The notes under the pieces were generated by a model. That model searched no databases, was not told the DNA's origin, and saw only the letters and a program-made list of their open reading frames with translations. 64,000 nucleotides of DNA, from the NCBI RefSeq assembly GCF_932526225.1, contig NC_064046.1, forward strand, positions 14,085,408 to 14,149,407, read 5' to 3'. A program made the position numbers and the translations under genes. This document shows, in pieces, positions 48,050 through 60,260 of the stretch; the first letter of the stretch is position 1; the number at the start of each line of letters is the position of its first letter. The DNA comes from Nematostella vectensis. Taxonomy: Eukaryota; Cnidaria; Anthozoa; Actiniaria; Edwardsiidae.

Positions 48050-48250
48050 GCTTAAAGAATGCCAATCACGCCGCCATTTTATGCTCCCGCTTAATGGCGA
48101 ATCACACAAAGCATCCGTATCCATCGGCTAGTTCAAGCGAGTAACCAAGATATTTTCAATCAAGTATCGTCAATAACTTATCAGACTTTATTTGAGATTG
48201 TTATTTTGAAGGTTCCTTGCAAATATATCGCTGTATTTTCAATAATAAAC
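48050..48250 (+). mobile_element. MITE, 'TTAAAGAATGYCAATCAC' family, copy 3
   Basis: GCTTAAAGAATGCCAATCAC opens the segment. AAGATATTTTCAATCAAGTA and CTTGCAAATATATCG match the interiors of the copies at 1284 and 22649. The far end is poorly kept. Confidence 0.5.
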
Positions 48251-49398
48251 AAAAGCAATGGAGTGGAAGATTGACATTTTTAAGGCCCAACCTTTCTTTT
48301 TAGATTTTCTCACAACTACACTCAAAGTAGAAAGTGCCCCTCCCCTCTCTTGGGTATGCTCTTGAAGCAGGCCACCATTCGTCTCACCGTAGAGTTTTGG
48401 TTCTTCGTGGCACCCTAAGCACAATAAATCATTTATCTATTGGAAAACTGTGCGAATGAAAAAATGCCCCACTCGCATCTACAAGGGACCATATTGAATC
48501 GATAGAAAGGAAGAACATTAAAACTTTGCCTTATTTGTCGTACGAGGATGCGCTCATCAGGGCAGACCTACAGACGTTCACTGTCAGAGTATCTTTGCTT
48601 CTTTTTAGTGCCTAGTACCCAGTACAATACAAAACAACTACGATCTAGCTCGAACCAACATTTTTTTTTGATATTATAGCCTCTTATAGCAGATAGTAAA
48701 TTAATTGTGTTGATTGTAATGCTGACACATCGCTTTGAAAGTATGGAATTGCATTGAATTAGTAGAAGATATAATAAAGTTGTCTGAGAGCAGTTGCCAG
48801 GTTGCCCAACACATTGTTTTGTAAAGATGACGAAAGCCGGTCAGCGTCAAGTATGGATATAATCTACGCAGAAAACACTTCGACTATAAAGCTGTTTGAA
48901 AAGTGTTACAATTTTGCGACCCCACGAAACAAATTATCAAGTTCAACACCAAGCAACCACGCCTGCTTCGACTTGGTCAACATCCTTTGTTGGTCGATCA
49001 TCCACTAACAACTCGATGACATTGTAGCTACTTGACGCATGCGCACAGTAGATACAAAAACAGAAAGGTTATTAGGGGCGGAGGGGGGTAAGGAGCAAAA
49101 AAAATTAATACAAGACTAAAAGCCTGGGAAAAATGCATGCAGCCCAAAAGAGACAGGAAAAAAAAATTTATACAACGATTGAAAAAATTCATGCACAAGA
49201 AAAGTATAAATTCGACTCTTCGGATTGCAAATTTCCAACTAGACGCGGGCAAGAGTCAAAAAGGCTTGTTCGTCCCTGCAGAAAAGATTGGATATATAAC
49301 TTTTTTTCAGAAGTTCCCACCGTCTTCTTTTACCACACAGTATTTCCCACAATTTGGTTTACCTGTGGTACTTGGTGACCGGGCCTTATTATGTAAAA

Positions 49399-52300
49399 AT
49401 GGCGGACGCCGACGAGAAGAAAGAACCTCCGTGCGCTACTAAAAGACTAAAGACTGAGCCACGAAAATACAGCAGGTTACCTGTTAAGATATGCGAAAAC
49501 CATGACGAGGTCCTGTTCCATATATATCGTGCGATTGCGGGGAGATATTTGCCATATAGCGGTACAACACTTATTCACTTTGATTCTCATCCTGACATGA
49601 CGATTCCTCCCAGACTCTCCGCGTCTCTTGTATTTAACCCCTCGGAGCTAATGGAGGCTCTAAGTATCGCCGACTGGATATTACCTGCTGTTTATGCTGG
49701 TCATATTGATCGTGTCGTGTGGATAAAGCCGTCCTGGTGTGATCAGATGACACGAGAAAGGATGACATTCTGTGTTGGAAAACACAGAGAATCGGGATTT
49801 CTTAGGTAAGTTAAATACTTTAGGGGTTTATCTCAGGTAGGCGGAATACTTTGGGGGCTTTAGCCCTTTTCTTCCCTTTTCCATGTATTCTTTGTAATTT
49901 AAAGTGATACATCGTAACCTTTAAGCCTCCTCTCCCATATCGTGCTGTGTTGAGGTGTGTTGCAAAGGGCTGATTCACAGCACCACAAGGCCTTCACATA
50001 GCACCAGTATTAATAGGCTAGTACTGTAATACTATTTTTAGCCATCCTGCCATTGTTTTATTGCTTTCCATTATTGTTATTTAAAGATGAGTCAATCTAT
50101 GGTTAATTTATACTTTATATTTTATTCTATGTAGTTTATACCAGACCCTGGCTATTCCCCTTAGGTAATTTCAATAATTGTATGTTATGTCATTATTTTA
50201 TTGCTGTAGAGTAATGATAATTTCTTCCATTTCAGGGTCACTTCTACTGAGGATTATTTTCTAGAGGAACTTCTTTATGCTCCTATGGAAGAACTAGAAA
50301 ATGTCAAACAAGTAGAGTTAGTCATTCTTACAGCAGAATTAAAACAAATACTTGAGGCGATAAAAATTCCTGCTAAAGAACAAACTGATACTTACAAAGA
50401 AGTATTGAAGTCTGCGACAGCTGGCTTGTCAAATGACTTGAAGCCTGCAACAACATGTCAACACAGCAGTGCTTTAACTGAACAAGTAAAAAATGATTCT
50501 CAAAACTATTTCACTAGATTACAAGAGACAGCTGAGGGTGTAACCGAAAAAGTCTGTGTAAATGAATTGGTTTTGAAGTTATCAGAAGTTTTAAGTCAGG
50601 AAAAGCCGTATATCTTGGACATTGATATGGATTTCTTCTCCACATCAAATCCTTTCAAAGACTTATTCACAGAGGTAAAGTCTAAAAGTTGATGTGCGGC
50701 TCATGCTTTTGGAAAAATCTTGGTAATATTCCTGGCATTTGCAATTGCTTAGAAATGAATAAGCACTAATGAAAGCCATAATTTTGTTTTTGGTGAAAAA
50801 AATGCATACTAACAAAGCTGCGATTATGCCACTGAGCATGCTACTGTAAGTTGTTGTTGTTTGTGTTAGCTTGTTGTTGTTTGTGTTAGCTTGTTGTTGT
50901 TTGTGTTTGCTTTAGTCCTCAGACATGGATCCAGATCTGTTTACACCTGTCTTCGTAAACAGGTGTCAAAATGGCACAAGTGGTAAATCTGCATGTCTTC
51001 ATTCTTTTGAGGCGAAAGTGTTCAGGTTTTTTATAAACAGGCTGAACTTTTTTTGGATCTGGGACTGGTCCTTTGAGGGTTCATAACGTACAGGATTCTA
51101 AATGAGAAGGGAAATATGATGTTTAATAATTGTACATGAATGTTCCAGGAGGAATTTCAGACTCTTCAAGATATCTATGTATTCACTCCACCAAAGACCA
51201 GTTCTAAAGCAGTAAGTAACTATTCATGGTGAAATATCTAAAATTTCAAATATTTTAAACCAAGAAAACAAATTATTACCTTTTATTTATCATGTATCTA
51301 TCTTCTTTAATAATTGAATTGAATTTATTGAAATTTTTAGCTATGATTGTCATGTTAACTTTGTTGATGTTTTTGGTATAAAATCAAGATTGAATTCACA
51401 CCCGTACCCAGGATTTTTCTTGGGGGGTGCGAAATTCGAAAAAGTGGACCTAATATTTCCAGGGGGGTGTGAAAGGAATTCCCTGATAAAAATCTGACCA
51501 TGCCTTTGCAGTATCTCGGGACGTTTATTGTCGGATTTGGCTACATACCAGATCTAGCTGATGCTTAATAGTTTTGTCTACAAATACCAGCATGTCTATT
51601 GAGAACCAAAAGTGGACCTTTGGCCGTTGTGGGGGGGGGGGGGGGGGGTTGGAGGGAGATTAAAATTATGAATTGATGTATGTGTGAAAATTAAGCAGAA
51701 TAAAGTAATCTCTTAATATTATTACATTGTGTTTTTCTGCAGGACCTTGAAATTTGTATAAAGTCAAGGCAAGATCAGTTAAGCTGTATAGAGTCGTCTT
51801 TTTGCCATGCTGGGGTAGATATTGAGGAAGGTGCTCTGGAAGCAAAATGCTTATCAAGGAACAAGCAGCTGTCTGAACTGATTAAGCAAGTACAAAAACG
51901 CGACAGCAATGCAGATTTAAAACTAGTGAGTACAAACAATAGTATTGTACAGTAGGATAGCAATACATAGTCGAATAGTAACACACACAGTCCCTGGATT
52001 TTTGAAAAGTGATTTGTAAATATAAAGGATCTCAAGAATGCTTCCATCATGTACATACTCTTGTTAACCCTTGTGTAGTTATGAATCAGGGATCACAAAT
52101 GTTTGCATATTCTAGAAATAGGACTTGCGATAATCTAGTATTGTATTTCCCCCTGATTTTACTGATGTACAGCTACAGTAGCTTAGAAAAATATAAAAAA
52201 TATCACTTATCACTCAAATGGCAGGTGCATATCACAGGACCCCGTGACACGGTCCCCTAAGTTTGCCCTGCTATCTGCTATGGTATCTGCTGTATGTGCT

Positions 52301-53161
52301 TTACTGTACATGTGCTCGTTTGTAATCTTGAGTTTGATCTTTAAGTTACACTCTGCTGGGATGGCGATTGACTTGCCACAACACATCAGCTCCAAGCCTG
52401 AGATTGACCAACTCATGCAGACGGTTAAAACTGTTATCATGGGGATACCACGCCCTACGATGGTCACAACGGCAAGGTATGAGACATGGGTGTAACTCGT
52501 ACATTCACATCTTACTTTAAATGACCACACATTATGAAAAAAAAATTCCGTAGGGGTGGGGGACTGATCATCCCTCCCTTTTCTTCTCTGCCATCCCCTC
52601 CCCCCTGCGCCGCTTCATCCTTGCGACTAGATGTGCTTACCTCGATTCCCTGGGTACCCGAAGATGAGGGCTGATCTTTGCAAACTAAAATAAAAGAATT
52701 ATATAAAAAAAATCATCATTTTTTGTCATGTTTGAAAAGTGTTATGCTTTTATGTTGAAATTTTAGCTCTTTTAGGCCTCCCAGTCATGTTTGCATGTGC
52801 AGGTGCAGGGAAACCACCACCCTCCCCACCCTCCCCTCTAAACATTGCTAGTATGGCATCAGCCATACTCTACCGGTCCAAAGTGCACGTGAACGCCCAG
52901 CGTTTTTCTTCACAAATTTCGTTTCTATTTTATTTGCCTCCACGGTCTGTGGTTTGTATGCGGCACCACTAGGGCTTCTTGCCTGTGAAGGGGACTTTAG
53001 ATATAATTAATATCTTTTTCAGGTCATCCTATGATGAGTACACTCCCGTTTATCAGGTTGAATATATCCAGTCGAGGTTACTGGACGTCTTGCGTAGTGT
53101 CTATGGGGAGGACATAGACGTGGAGTTGGACTATGAGAAAGATGATTCAGACAGTGCGTAG
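49399..53161 (+). CDS. C5orf22: UPF0489 family protein, C5orf22 homologue
   Basis: Six exons splice in frame: 49399-49805, 50236-50674, 51149-51211, 51743-51925, 52346-52476, 53023-53161, giving 453 aa, close to the human length of about 440. An upstream in-frame ATG at 49354 would add 15 residues; MADADEKK is preferred for its better start context. HFDSHPD (60-66) and LDIDMDFF (263-270) are the signature blocks and look like metal-binding motifs of the arginase/deacetylase type (inference). The C-terminal PQHISSKPEIDQL and YEDIDVEL-like end region fits the family. For exon 5 the acceptor at 52345 is chosen because an earlier AG at 52225 leads to an in-frame stop. Function is unknown in animals; probably cytosolic, as no signal peptide or membrane helix is seen. 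Confidence 0.92.
50851..50910 (+). repeat. 20-bp tandem repeat in C5orf22 intron 2
   Basis: TTGTTGTTGTTTGTGTTAGC is present three times in a row, the last with one change. It is a simple expansion within the intron. Confidence 0.9.
51400..51657 (+). mobile_element. MITE, 'ACCCAGGATTTTTCTTGGGG' family, copy 2
   Basis: ACCCGTACCCAGGATTTTTC opens a segment that follows 13981-14257 nearly line by line and ends in a G run where the right inverted end is lost. It lies in C5orf22 intron 3. Confidence 0.75.
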
Positions 53162-53191
53162 CCATTCAGTGTGGCCATAGAACGTGTTGTT

Positions 53192-53197
53192 AATAAA
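53192..53197 (+). terminator. Poly(A) signal AATAAA of the C5orf22 homologue
   Basis: AATAAA lies 31 bases after the stop codon, giving a very short 3' UTR. A second AATAAA near 53246 is an alternative. Confidence 0.55.
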
Positions 53198-53249
53198 TAG
53201 AAATAATAGAAATTATACATTCATTTGCGTATGTTATAAGTATGTAATA

Positions 53250-55049
53250 AAAAATTTACCCAAGTTGTCGAGATTGCTACCAGAATGTCGAAAGTTTTAC
53301 CAGCTCCTTTTCATAAACTGGCAAAGTTTTCTTAGGTATTCGGTTGTTAGGAAATCGAGTCGTTAGAAAACCGTCCACTAGACAGCCGACCCAACCGGTT
53401 GCCTAATGGTACTCATCAATGGTTGCCTAATGACTCGCTAGACTCGAGTCGTCAGGAAACCATACAGTTTACCTTTCGAAGTCAGATTAATTTAAAGCAC
53501 GGTACCGAAAGAACAACCGACTTCGTGGTGTTCGAATCTGTGCGGATTAAATTTGTTTAGTGAACGAAACGACCTTTTACGTACTTTTAAGGAGTCGTTA
53601 TTTATAAATAATGTATATACTCTTTTAGACATTGGAATAAGAACCCGTTTTGTCCTACCCCATGCCAGTTCCGAACCCGCCCTTTCCCAAGGACGTCCCC
53701 CACCCAGCCCTACATGACAGCGCTGAATAACGTATGCGCATGCGCGTGTTCTGGCGAAAACAAACAAAATCTCAGTGTTGAATCGTTCGAGGAGGTACGA
53801 AAGGCTGAATTCAGTCGCTGATTTGACTAACTGTACAGCATTAAATAATGAGGGAGTAATAAAGAAAATTATAGCCTTAGGTTTGGTCTAGTTTTCTTAG
53901 CATTCGCCAAAATGTGACAGTTCGCCGGTAAAAAGCCGCCATTTCAAAACAAACAACGGTACTGGAACTAGTCTTGCGTTTTTCAGAACTGTCGCCCTAC
54001 ATAGTGTAAATAATAAATAGAATACAGGAGCGCGAGAAGAGTGGTTTTCAAAACACCGTGCAACAAAATTGTTAATGTGTAATAGTTAAGCCAGAACAAA
54101 ATGGAACAAAAACATTACAGTGTATAGTATTTTAGGGGTTTTTGAAAACCACTTGTTTATCAGAGGATACTAGTTATTTGTATTCCAAGGCGGGGCTTAA
54201 AAAAGACATTGGTGCAAGATAATTGTAGTATCATTAAAATACTGGTGAGATGATACTTTCGCGAACAGCAATTTTTGCACAAATTTCTAGACCTTTTTTT
54301 CTTTTTCAATAAATACGGTAAAATGTAAAACGTACAGTGACCCGAACTTTCAGCATAACTCAAAGTGAAAGAGAATTTCAAGCAAGATTATTTGTGCGCA
54401 CGACAAGAGTAAAATATCTAAACTGATGGCGGCTTATTTCTAAACTTTCTTTTTCATTGGTAACGCGAATCGGCATTTATCATACTGCACACCATATGGT
54501 ACCCCTCACAAAAAAAGCGCCGGACTCGAGTATATCAAAATGATTGAATCAAGCCGACTGTTTCCGGTTTGAGCATGTTGTTTGGGTTTGTCAGTCACTG
54601 CCATATGCGATTGATCACTTTGCTATATATGGAATCATAATTATTGTGACACCATGGGGTCCCTGTTTTTTCAACCCACTCACTACTGTGTTCGATCACC
54701 CATGATGTAAACAGTACTCCTGGGTTTAATTGTTCAAGCTCGGAAGTTTAGCCGTCCTGTGTTTCAAGCATTTCCCCTGAAATTCTTTAACTTCCAAAAA
54801 TGTTTTTTAATACGAGGCCTATGGGCATCTAAAGCAATATTCCAAACATTATTAGGCCTTCTATTTTCACTGTAACTTAAAACTCGCATTCTTCAGGCCC
54901 TCGAAACTTTCCTTAGATACTTCTCTTTTCAAACCAGATACTTGCAGTATTCAAATTGTTTACAATGTTGAGAATAAAAACGCATAGCATTGGTTGACTT
55001 TCCTGTTTGCTCCTCATTAATTCAAGGGCTCTTTTTGTCCTCGTTCCCG
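53250..55049. other. Intergenic region, no gene recognised
   Basis: No open frame of note. Small palindromic sequences based on ACTCGAGT and GTCGTTAG lie at 53350-53460. Otherwise AT-rich unique-looking sequence. Confidence 0.5.
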
Positions 55050-55325
55050 CGATTTCCGGTCGGCGGTCTCACCCCGGAAGGCTGGGGGCACGCGCCTTTG
55101 TTTTTGAAGCGGAAGGGAGGTGTGAAATGGTGACCCTCAAGTGACGGAACCGAGCCTTGATAATCCAATACTCTCTGCTGACCTCGGGCAATTCACAGAG
55201 AAATCCAGGGACTTTGCGTCTTCTCCATGTGTCGGGAGAGTTTTTGAGCCAAGAAATTGGAGGTTTGGCTTTCTGAGGATTCAGTACTTGTGTCATCTTG
55301 AAAGTGTGCTCGGCGCCGACTATAG
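55050..55325 (+). promoter_or_regulatory. Candidate promoter-proximal 5' UTR exon of the 60 kb gene
   Basis: This stretch is richer in GC and CpG than its surroundings (CGCGATTTCCGGTCGGCGG, CGGCGCCGACTATAG) and ends at a strong donor, GACTATAG|GTAAGG. No long frame starts in it. The next good acceptor before a start codon on this strand is TCAACAG at 60217-60223. I infer a non-coding first exon, which makes a 4.9 kb intron. Confidence 0.4.
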
Positions 55326-58300
55326 GTAAGGTGAATCGCGCAAAGTTATGATTACGAGTGTTATAATGGACGAGTTGGATACAATTAGAAAGTTTGTATT
55401 TAGCGGGAGTAGTCTGTTAGAAGTCTTACTCATGCATATCTAATTGATCAACTTGGCACGAGTACAACTTATCATTGGAATAATTTTCTAATCTGTTATC
55501 TTCCCTGGATTATTATAAGGTTGTGATATTTAGGTTCAGGAGTCTCGGGAGGGGATGTTGTTTTCACTACCAATACCTCTTACTATTGCTACATTGATTA
55601 AACTGGTTTAAAAGCATTTCAAACTCGGATCCTAAATGCCTAAATGTATACCTCTATTCTAAGGGTGCCTTTAAACAATAAAAACACTTGGTTCAGTTGG
55701 GGCTCCTTTGGGGTACTTCTGTATCAATAGCAAACACAAGAAAGGTAAAGTTGGGAAGTTGCGACAAAAGCGATTCTAGGAGGGGTATATATATCAACTC
55801 GAAACACGTCTAACTGTCGATGGCCGGGATCGTATCCATCTTCGCAGACTAAGTCGCTGGGGGGGATCGTATCCATCTTCTCAGATTAGGATAAGGCTAT
55901 TACTGTTATCAATAATCGAATTTCGCTAATTCGGGAGTCTTTGACACGACGATATCAAATTACACGACACGACGATATCAAATTATTAATATTGTGTAAT
56001 TCTGATACTTTTTGGACTTTTGGTTCATTAACTTTCAATTAGAAACGTTGCCGGACATGTAGTATTAGATAGCAACTACCATCATAAGTATATCGTATCA
56101 TGTCGTAATTACATATGGTATAGAGCCTCACCCTTCTTATGGTGTTTAGTTTTGCTCAGAAGGAAGCAAGCGTGGGCGGATGATACCTTATATAAGGCTA
56201 ATCCATTCATCATCCCTGCAAGAGAGAAAGCCACAAATAAAATGACAATGCTGTTATATATGGACTAACTCGCTTATAATCAAATAGTTTTTTTGGATAG
56301 AAAATAAGACATTTTTGCAACGAGACTCACGTGAGCATTACGGAATTTGTCAAAAATGCGTTTTAAATGAAGGAAGGAAGTTACTTGGAGTCGCGGTCCA
56401 ATTACTCATTCGCATAATTTTATATGAATTGCACATCCTTCCTTTGTAGAGATGTAAACTAAAAGACGATCAGATTTGAAAGTATATTTCACTTTGAGGG
56501 CTACTTTACTCTGATAATGCCCCGTCACAAACGGATTTTTTGTATACTTTATGAGATCATATATACTTTGGTAAACAGTTTAGAGCCTGTTTTCGAGGGG
56601 CGTATAAAGGATATCTTTTTTCAAGCTTTCGCAGTAGTACACAAGTATTATCTTTCAAACCCTTCAGAGCGGATACCGAGCATTCAGAAGTGTTTGCGGG
56701 TTTTTTTTTTGGGTACATTTATTTGTTTCAAATTTCGTATATAGTGTCACACCTCACACATTCTAGTCCGGATTCTTCGAACACTCGGAGGACGGGAAAT
56801 TCCATTAGGAGTTCAAGAAAGTTCAGTTTAAGCTGTAAATTCCATAAACTCTGCAGTGTCCAGATTCCTAAGAGTTTTTCATTCTTGGTTCACCGAGAAG
56901 TTTGAATTTCAAGTTTATAGAGAAATGAATTCAACCCCAATAACCTCTTGCCGAGTTTGCGGTTACCCAGGAATCTTTGCGATGCTACTAATGACCCGTA
57001 AAAAGAAAACTAAGTTTGATGAGCCTCCTGCGATGACTCACCAAGGTTTTCTAATCCCTCCCGATTGTGGTCATTGTGGTCTTGCAATATGCTGTTTATT
57101 TGCGTCCGTATTTGTTCATAATTACGAAAAGAAGATCATTATTATAACTAAATGAATATATGGACAGCGATGTATTGTAAAGGACATGTTTTTAGATGGC
57201 TACACACGATCATATTGGTTTTTTGAAATTCAATTAGGGATCTACATACTCAGTTTATTAATCATTCATCAGACAATAAGTGTCAATATCTTGTCCCCTT
57301 TCAAGATATGATCTGCAAGCGAAGATCATATGAGACGGTACCATTATGTTGTTGTTGTCGTATCCATTTACATGGATGGATGATAGATGCGCTATCACAC
57401 TGAAGGCTTTCTATCTCAGGCTATGTGCAAAACTCATTTACTGAAGCCGTGCAAAGACTGGCACACAAAGGCTTACTTACTCACGGTGCGCAAAGGCTCA
57501 CTTACTGAAGGCGCGCAAAGGCTCATTTACTGAAGGTGCGCCGCAAAAGATCATTTACTAAAGGTGGGCAATGGCTCATTTTCTCAAGGTGCGCAAAGGC
57601 TCATTTCCTAAAGGTTCGCAAAGTCTCATTTTCTAAAGGTGCGCAAAGGCTCATTTTCTCAAGGTGCCCAAAGGCTCATAGTTTCTCACGGTGAGCAAAG
57701 GCTCATTTACTGAAAGTGCGCAAAGGCTCGTTTTACTGAATTACTTATTTGCGCAGAAGGCTTTCACTCTTTGCGCGCCTTGTTACATGCTTCCCCATTA
57801 GAAGGTCCCTCTTGGTGCTGACAGTGTTGTTTGTTGTCTGAGAGTGAAGTTTGTTCTGGACGCTGAGTCACAGTCACGTTTATTATAGACAGTCCAATGC
57901 CAACTCAGTTGGCAAATATTTCAAAATAAAAATATAAAGCAAAATCGAAAGAGATAAAAAAATGACCTGGAATACAGGACCGAATCCCCTTAGGAATAAC
58001 ATTTAACATTAAACCCTTTTACGGATATTGTTTCCACTTCGAAAATGAAATGACTGGAAATAGCTCCCATTAATATGGACACTAAATAACGATGCCAAGG
58101 AAGTCCATTTGCTTTTAAAAAACTCACTTTTTCTCAAAGTACAAGATAACCCCATTAATACAAGAGTACAAGATATAACCCAGTTTATCTTTTTTTCTCT
58201 AAAGCACGCTTTCATTAGTGACTGTTAATGATATCCTTTCTGAACAAAAAGACCCGTGATTATATGCGGTATTTCCGCTTAAAAAGATAAAGCGACCCTA

Positions 58301-60223
58301 GTCCATGTGGGACGCGTGGAGTTCATTCTGATGGTTATCGAAGTTATGAAATGATAACGAAATTGAAACAACACATTATTGCATTATTTATCTTATAGAA
58401 ATTAATCCTTGTACCGTCTCGAAAACATTTCAGCTATATATTAAGTCTTTTCCTTCAACATTTAAACAAAAAAATCTAAACAATTTCACCGTATTGCTGT
58501 AAGAGGAGAGTATGTGCGAAAGCACAATTGTCTAAATATTTCATCCTTCTAAATTAAATTGTCTAAATGAAATCGTGATCTATAGACTACAAGTCACCCT
58601 CAATTTAATTTTATTTTATACCGCGGTGTTTGATGATGTTTTTCCAAACCATGTACGGCACGTACCGGGCAGTGAATCCCCTTAGAAATCTATAAAATCA
58701 CACTACTTTCGTAGCTAGTCTTTTGCACGATTCATATGGTTATCGTTCCCGAAGCTAAAGGTCAAAAGCGGGATAGTCTTGTACAAAAGATAGTGGATCC
58801 TGTTTACATATATCTAAATCACGGAAGCGTCCTTATAAGTCAATGCCAATTGTTTGCACAACCAAGCGTCTTTGACTCACCGATATTTCTTCGCACGAAA
58901 ACAATAACTCCAGTGTGAAAAACACGCCATTCGCTCCTCAGCCTCGAAACAGTTGATTTTCAGATGGTGCCTTTGTTTTCCGGGCTAAAGCTATCTTTCA
59001 GTCGTTTTAGTTGAAGGGATTAGCTATCTCAAACTGACTTCAATCCTATTTCTGTAAGTATTGAAGTTTACGTCTGTCTTCCTTACACAGAGATTAATCA
59101 AGCTATCCGTATTATACACCGCTGGTAAATGAACTGTATCAGTTTTAAGTTATTCATACTCTCTGGACTCTTAGGCGAAAGAGACTAAGACTTGCTATTT
59201 ATTTATTATCTTATATGACCAAATCATTTGCTATCTAAATAATAGGTTCCCACGATGATTAGCTTATTGTTCATATCTTACTTAGCCTTTTAGAAATTGT
59301 TGTCGTATTTTTCACTACCACTTAATCTTTCATGGAGAGAGTTCAACGTCTTCTAGTAAGGAAAAACAAGTACAATTGTAACGAACAACCGTAATTGAAG
59401 ATGTGTTTGATTTATGGAGGTGATTTTTGAAGAAAACAAGCAGCATCGACATAAGTAAGTCTTCAAATTTGGTCGCTTTCGAGAGGTTCCCGCTCTTGGA
59501 TGTGTTCCCAGAGTCGCTCAGTTAAACAACAGATTGTCGAGCATTAGAATGATCGTCATGCCGATTCGGTGCTTAGCTTGGCTTGATTTGCAAGTTTGAT
59601 ATTTATTCAAAACATATTCTATAAGGTTGATAAAAATCAATTTTGACTCCGAATTTATTACTGAAACCGACGAAATTGGGTTTTGTAAAAAAACATATTT
59701 ATATCTGAATACAACGAACTAAGTTAGTGGGGAATTTTATCAATACAACATGTTTTTAAATAAGTAATGTAAAAATATTGATTTCAACATTTAATGTTTA
59801 AGGACATTGTGTGGCTTGGGGATCACTGTCACGTCCGTCACGTTCATCACGTCACGTTACGTCAAGTCGTCTCACAAATTTCCCTGTCGCATTTAAATAC
59901 GGTAGTGCTTTTACGACATAAAATTGCTTAATTTTTTTTAGGTAGAAGGTAAGACGAATGAATACACATACATAGACACTTTAAAGGAAGCTGTGATTAA
60001 CTATTTATAAAACGTGATCGTGATCTGCGATATTTGCTAAATTGGCGGGTTGGTTGTATTTTTGTGATTAATTATGTACATAGTCTTTCAATCAATTGTA
60101 ATCAAGTATTCGATAACGAAGTTTTCAGTCGTCAAGAGCCATTTTTATTTCCCCTGTAGGTTAGTAATTAAAAGAAATCGGCTGTTTTAAATAGATACCA
60201 ATGTGATGCTATTCCGTCAACAG
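55326..60223 (+). other. Presumed long 5' intron of the 60 kb gene
   Basis: No coding region is recognised. Contents include the minisatellite at 57440 and an ACGTCA-rich cluster at 59825-59875. Short frames, for example 56856-57155 (CRVCGYPG, CGHCGLAICC), have no clear family. Confidence 0.4.
57440..57745 (+). repeat. About 25-bp minisatellite, 'GTGCGCAAAGGCTCATTTACTGAAG'-type units in about eleven copies
   Basis: Units built on GCGCAAAGGCTCATTT and ACTGAAGGT recur with substitutions and small indels for about 300 bases. It is a typical degenerate minisatellite. Confidence 0.85.
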
Positions 60224-60260
60224 GTGCAACTTTTGCTTGAAATAATTCTTCCCCCTCAAG

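Larger units (their letters stand above)
42610..49350. other. Intergenic region, repeats and a possible decayed gene
   Basis: About 6.7 kb without an intact gene. It holds the palindrome at 44303, a foldback element at 44663, a coding-like segment at 44980-45280, a mariner-end relative at 45850, an ATC microsatellite at 46325 and a MITE copy at 48050. Other open frames are AT-rich and featureless. Confidence 0.55.

Noticed and set aside
56856..57155. 99-codon frame with CRVCGYPG and CGHCG motifs as a zinc-binding protein
   Set aside because: The Cys pairs are suggestive, but there is no start context, no second exon and no known family; too weak to list as a gene.
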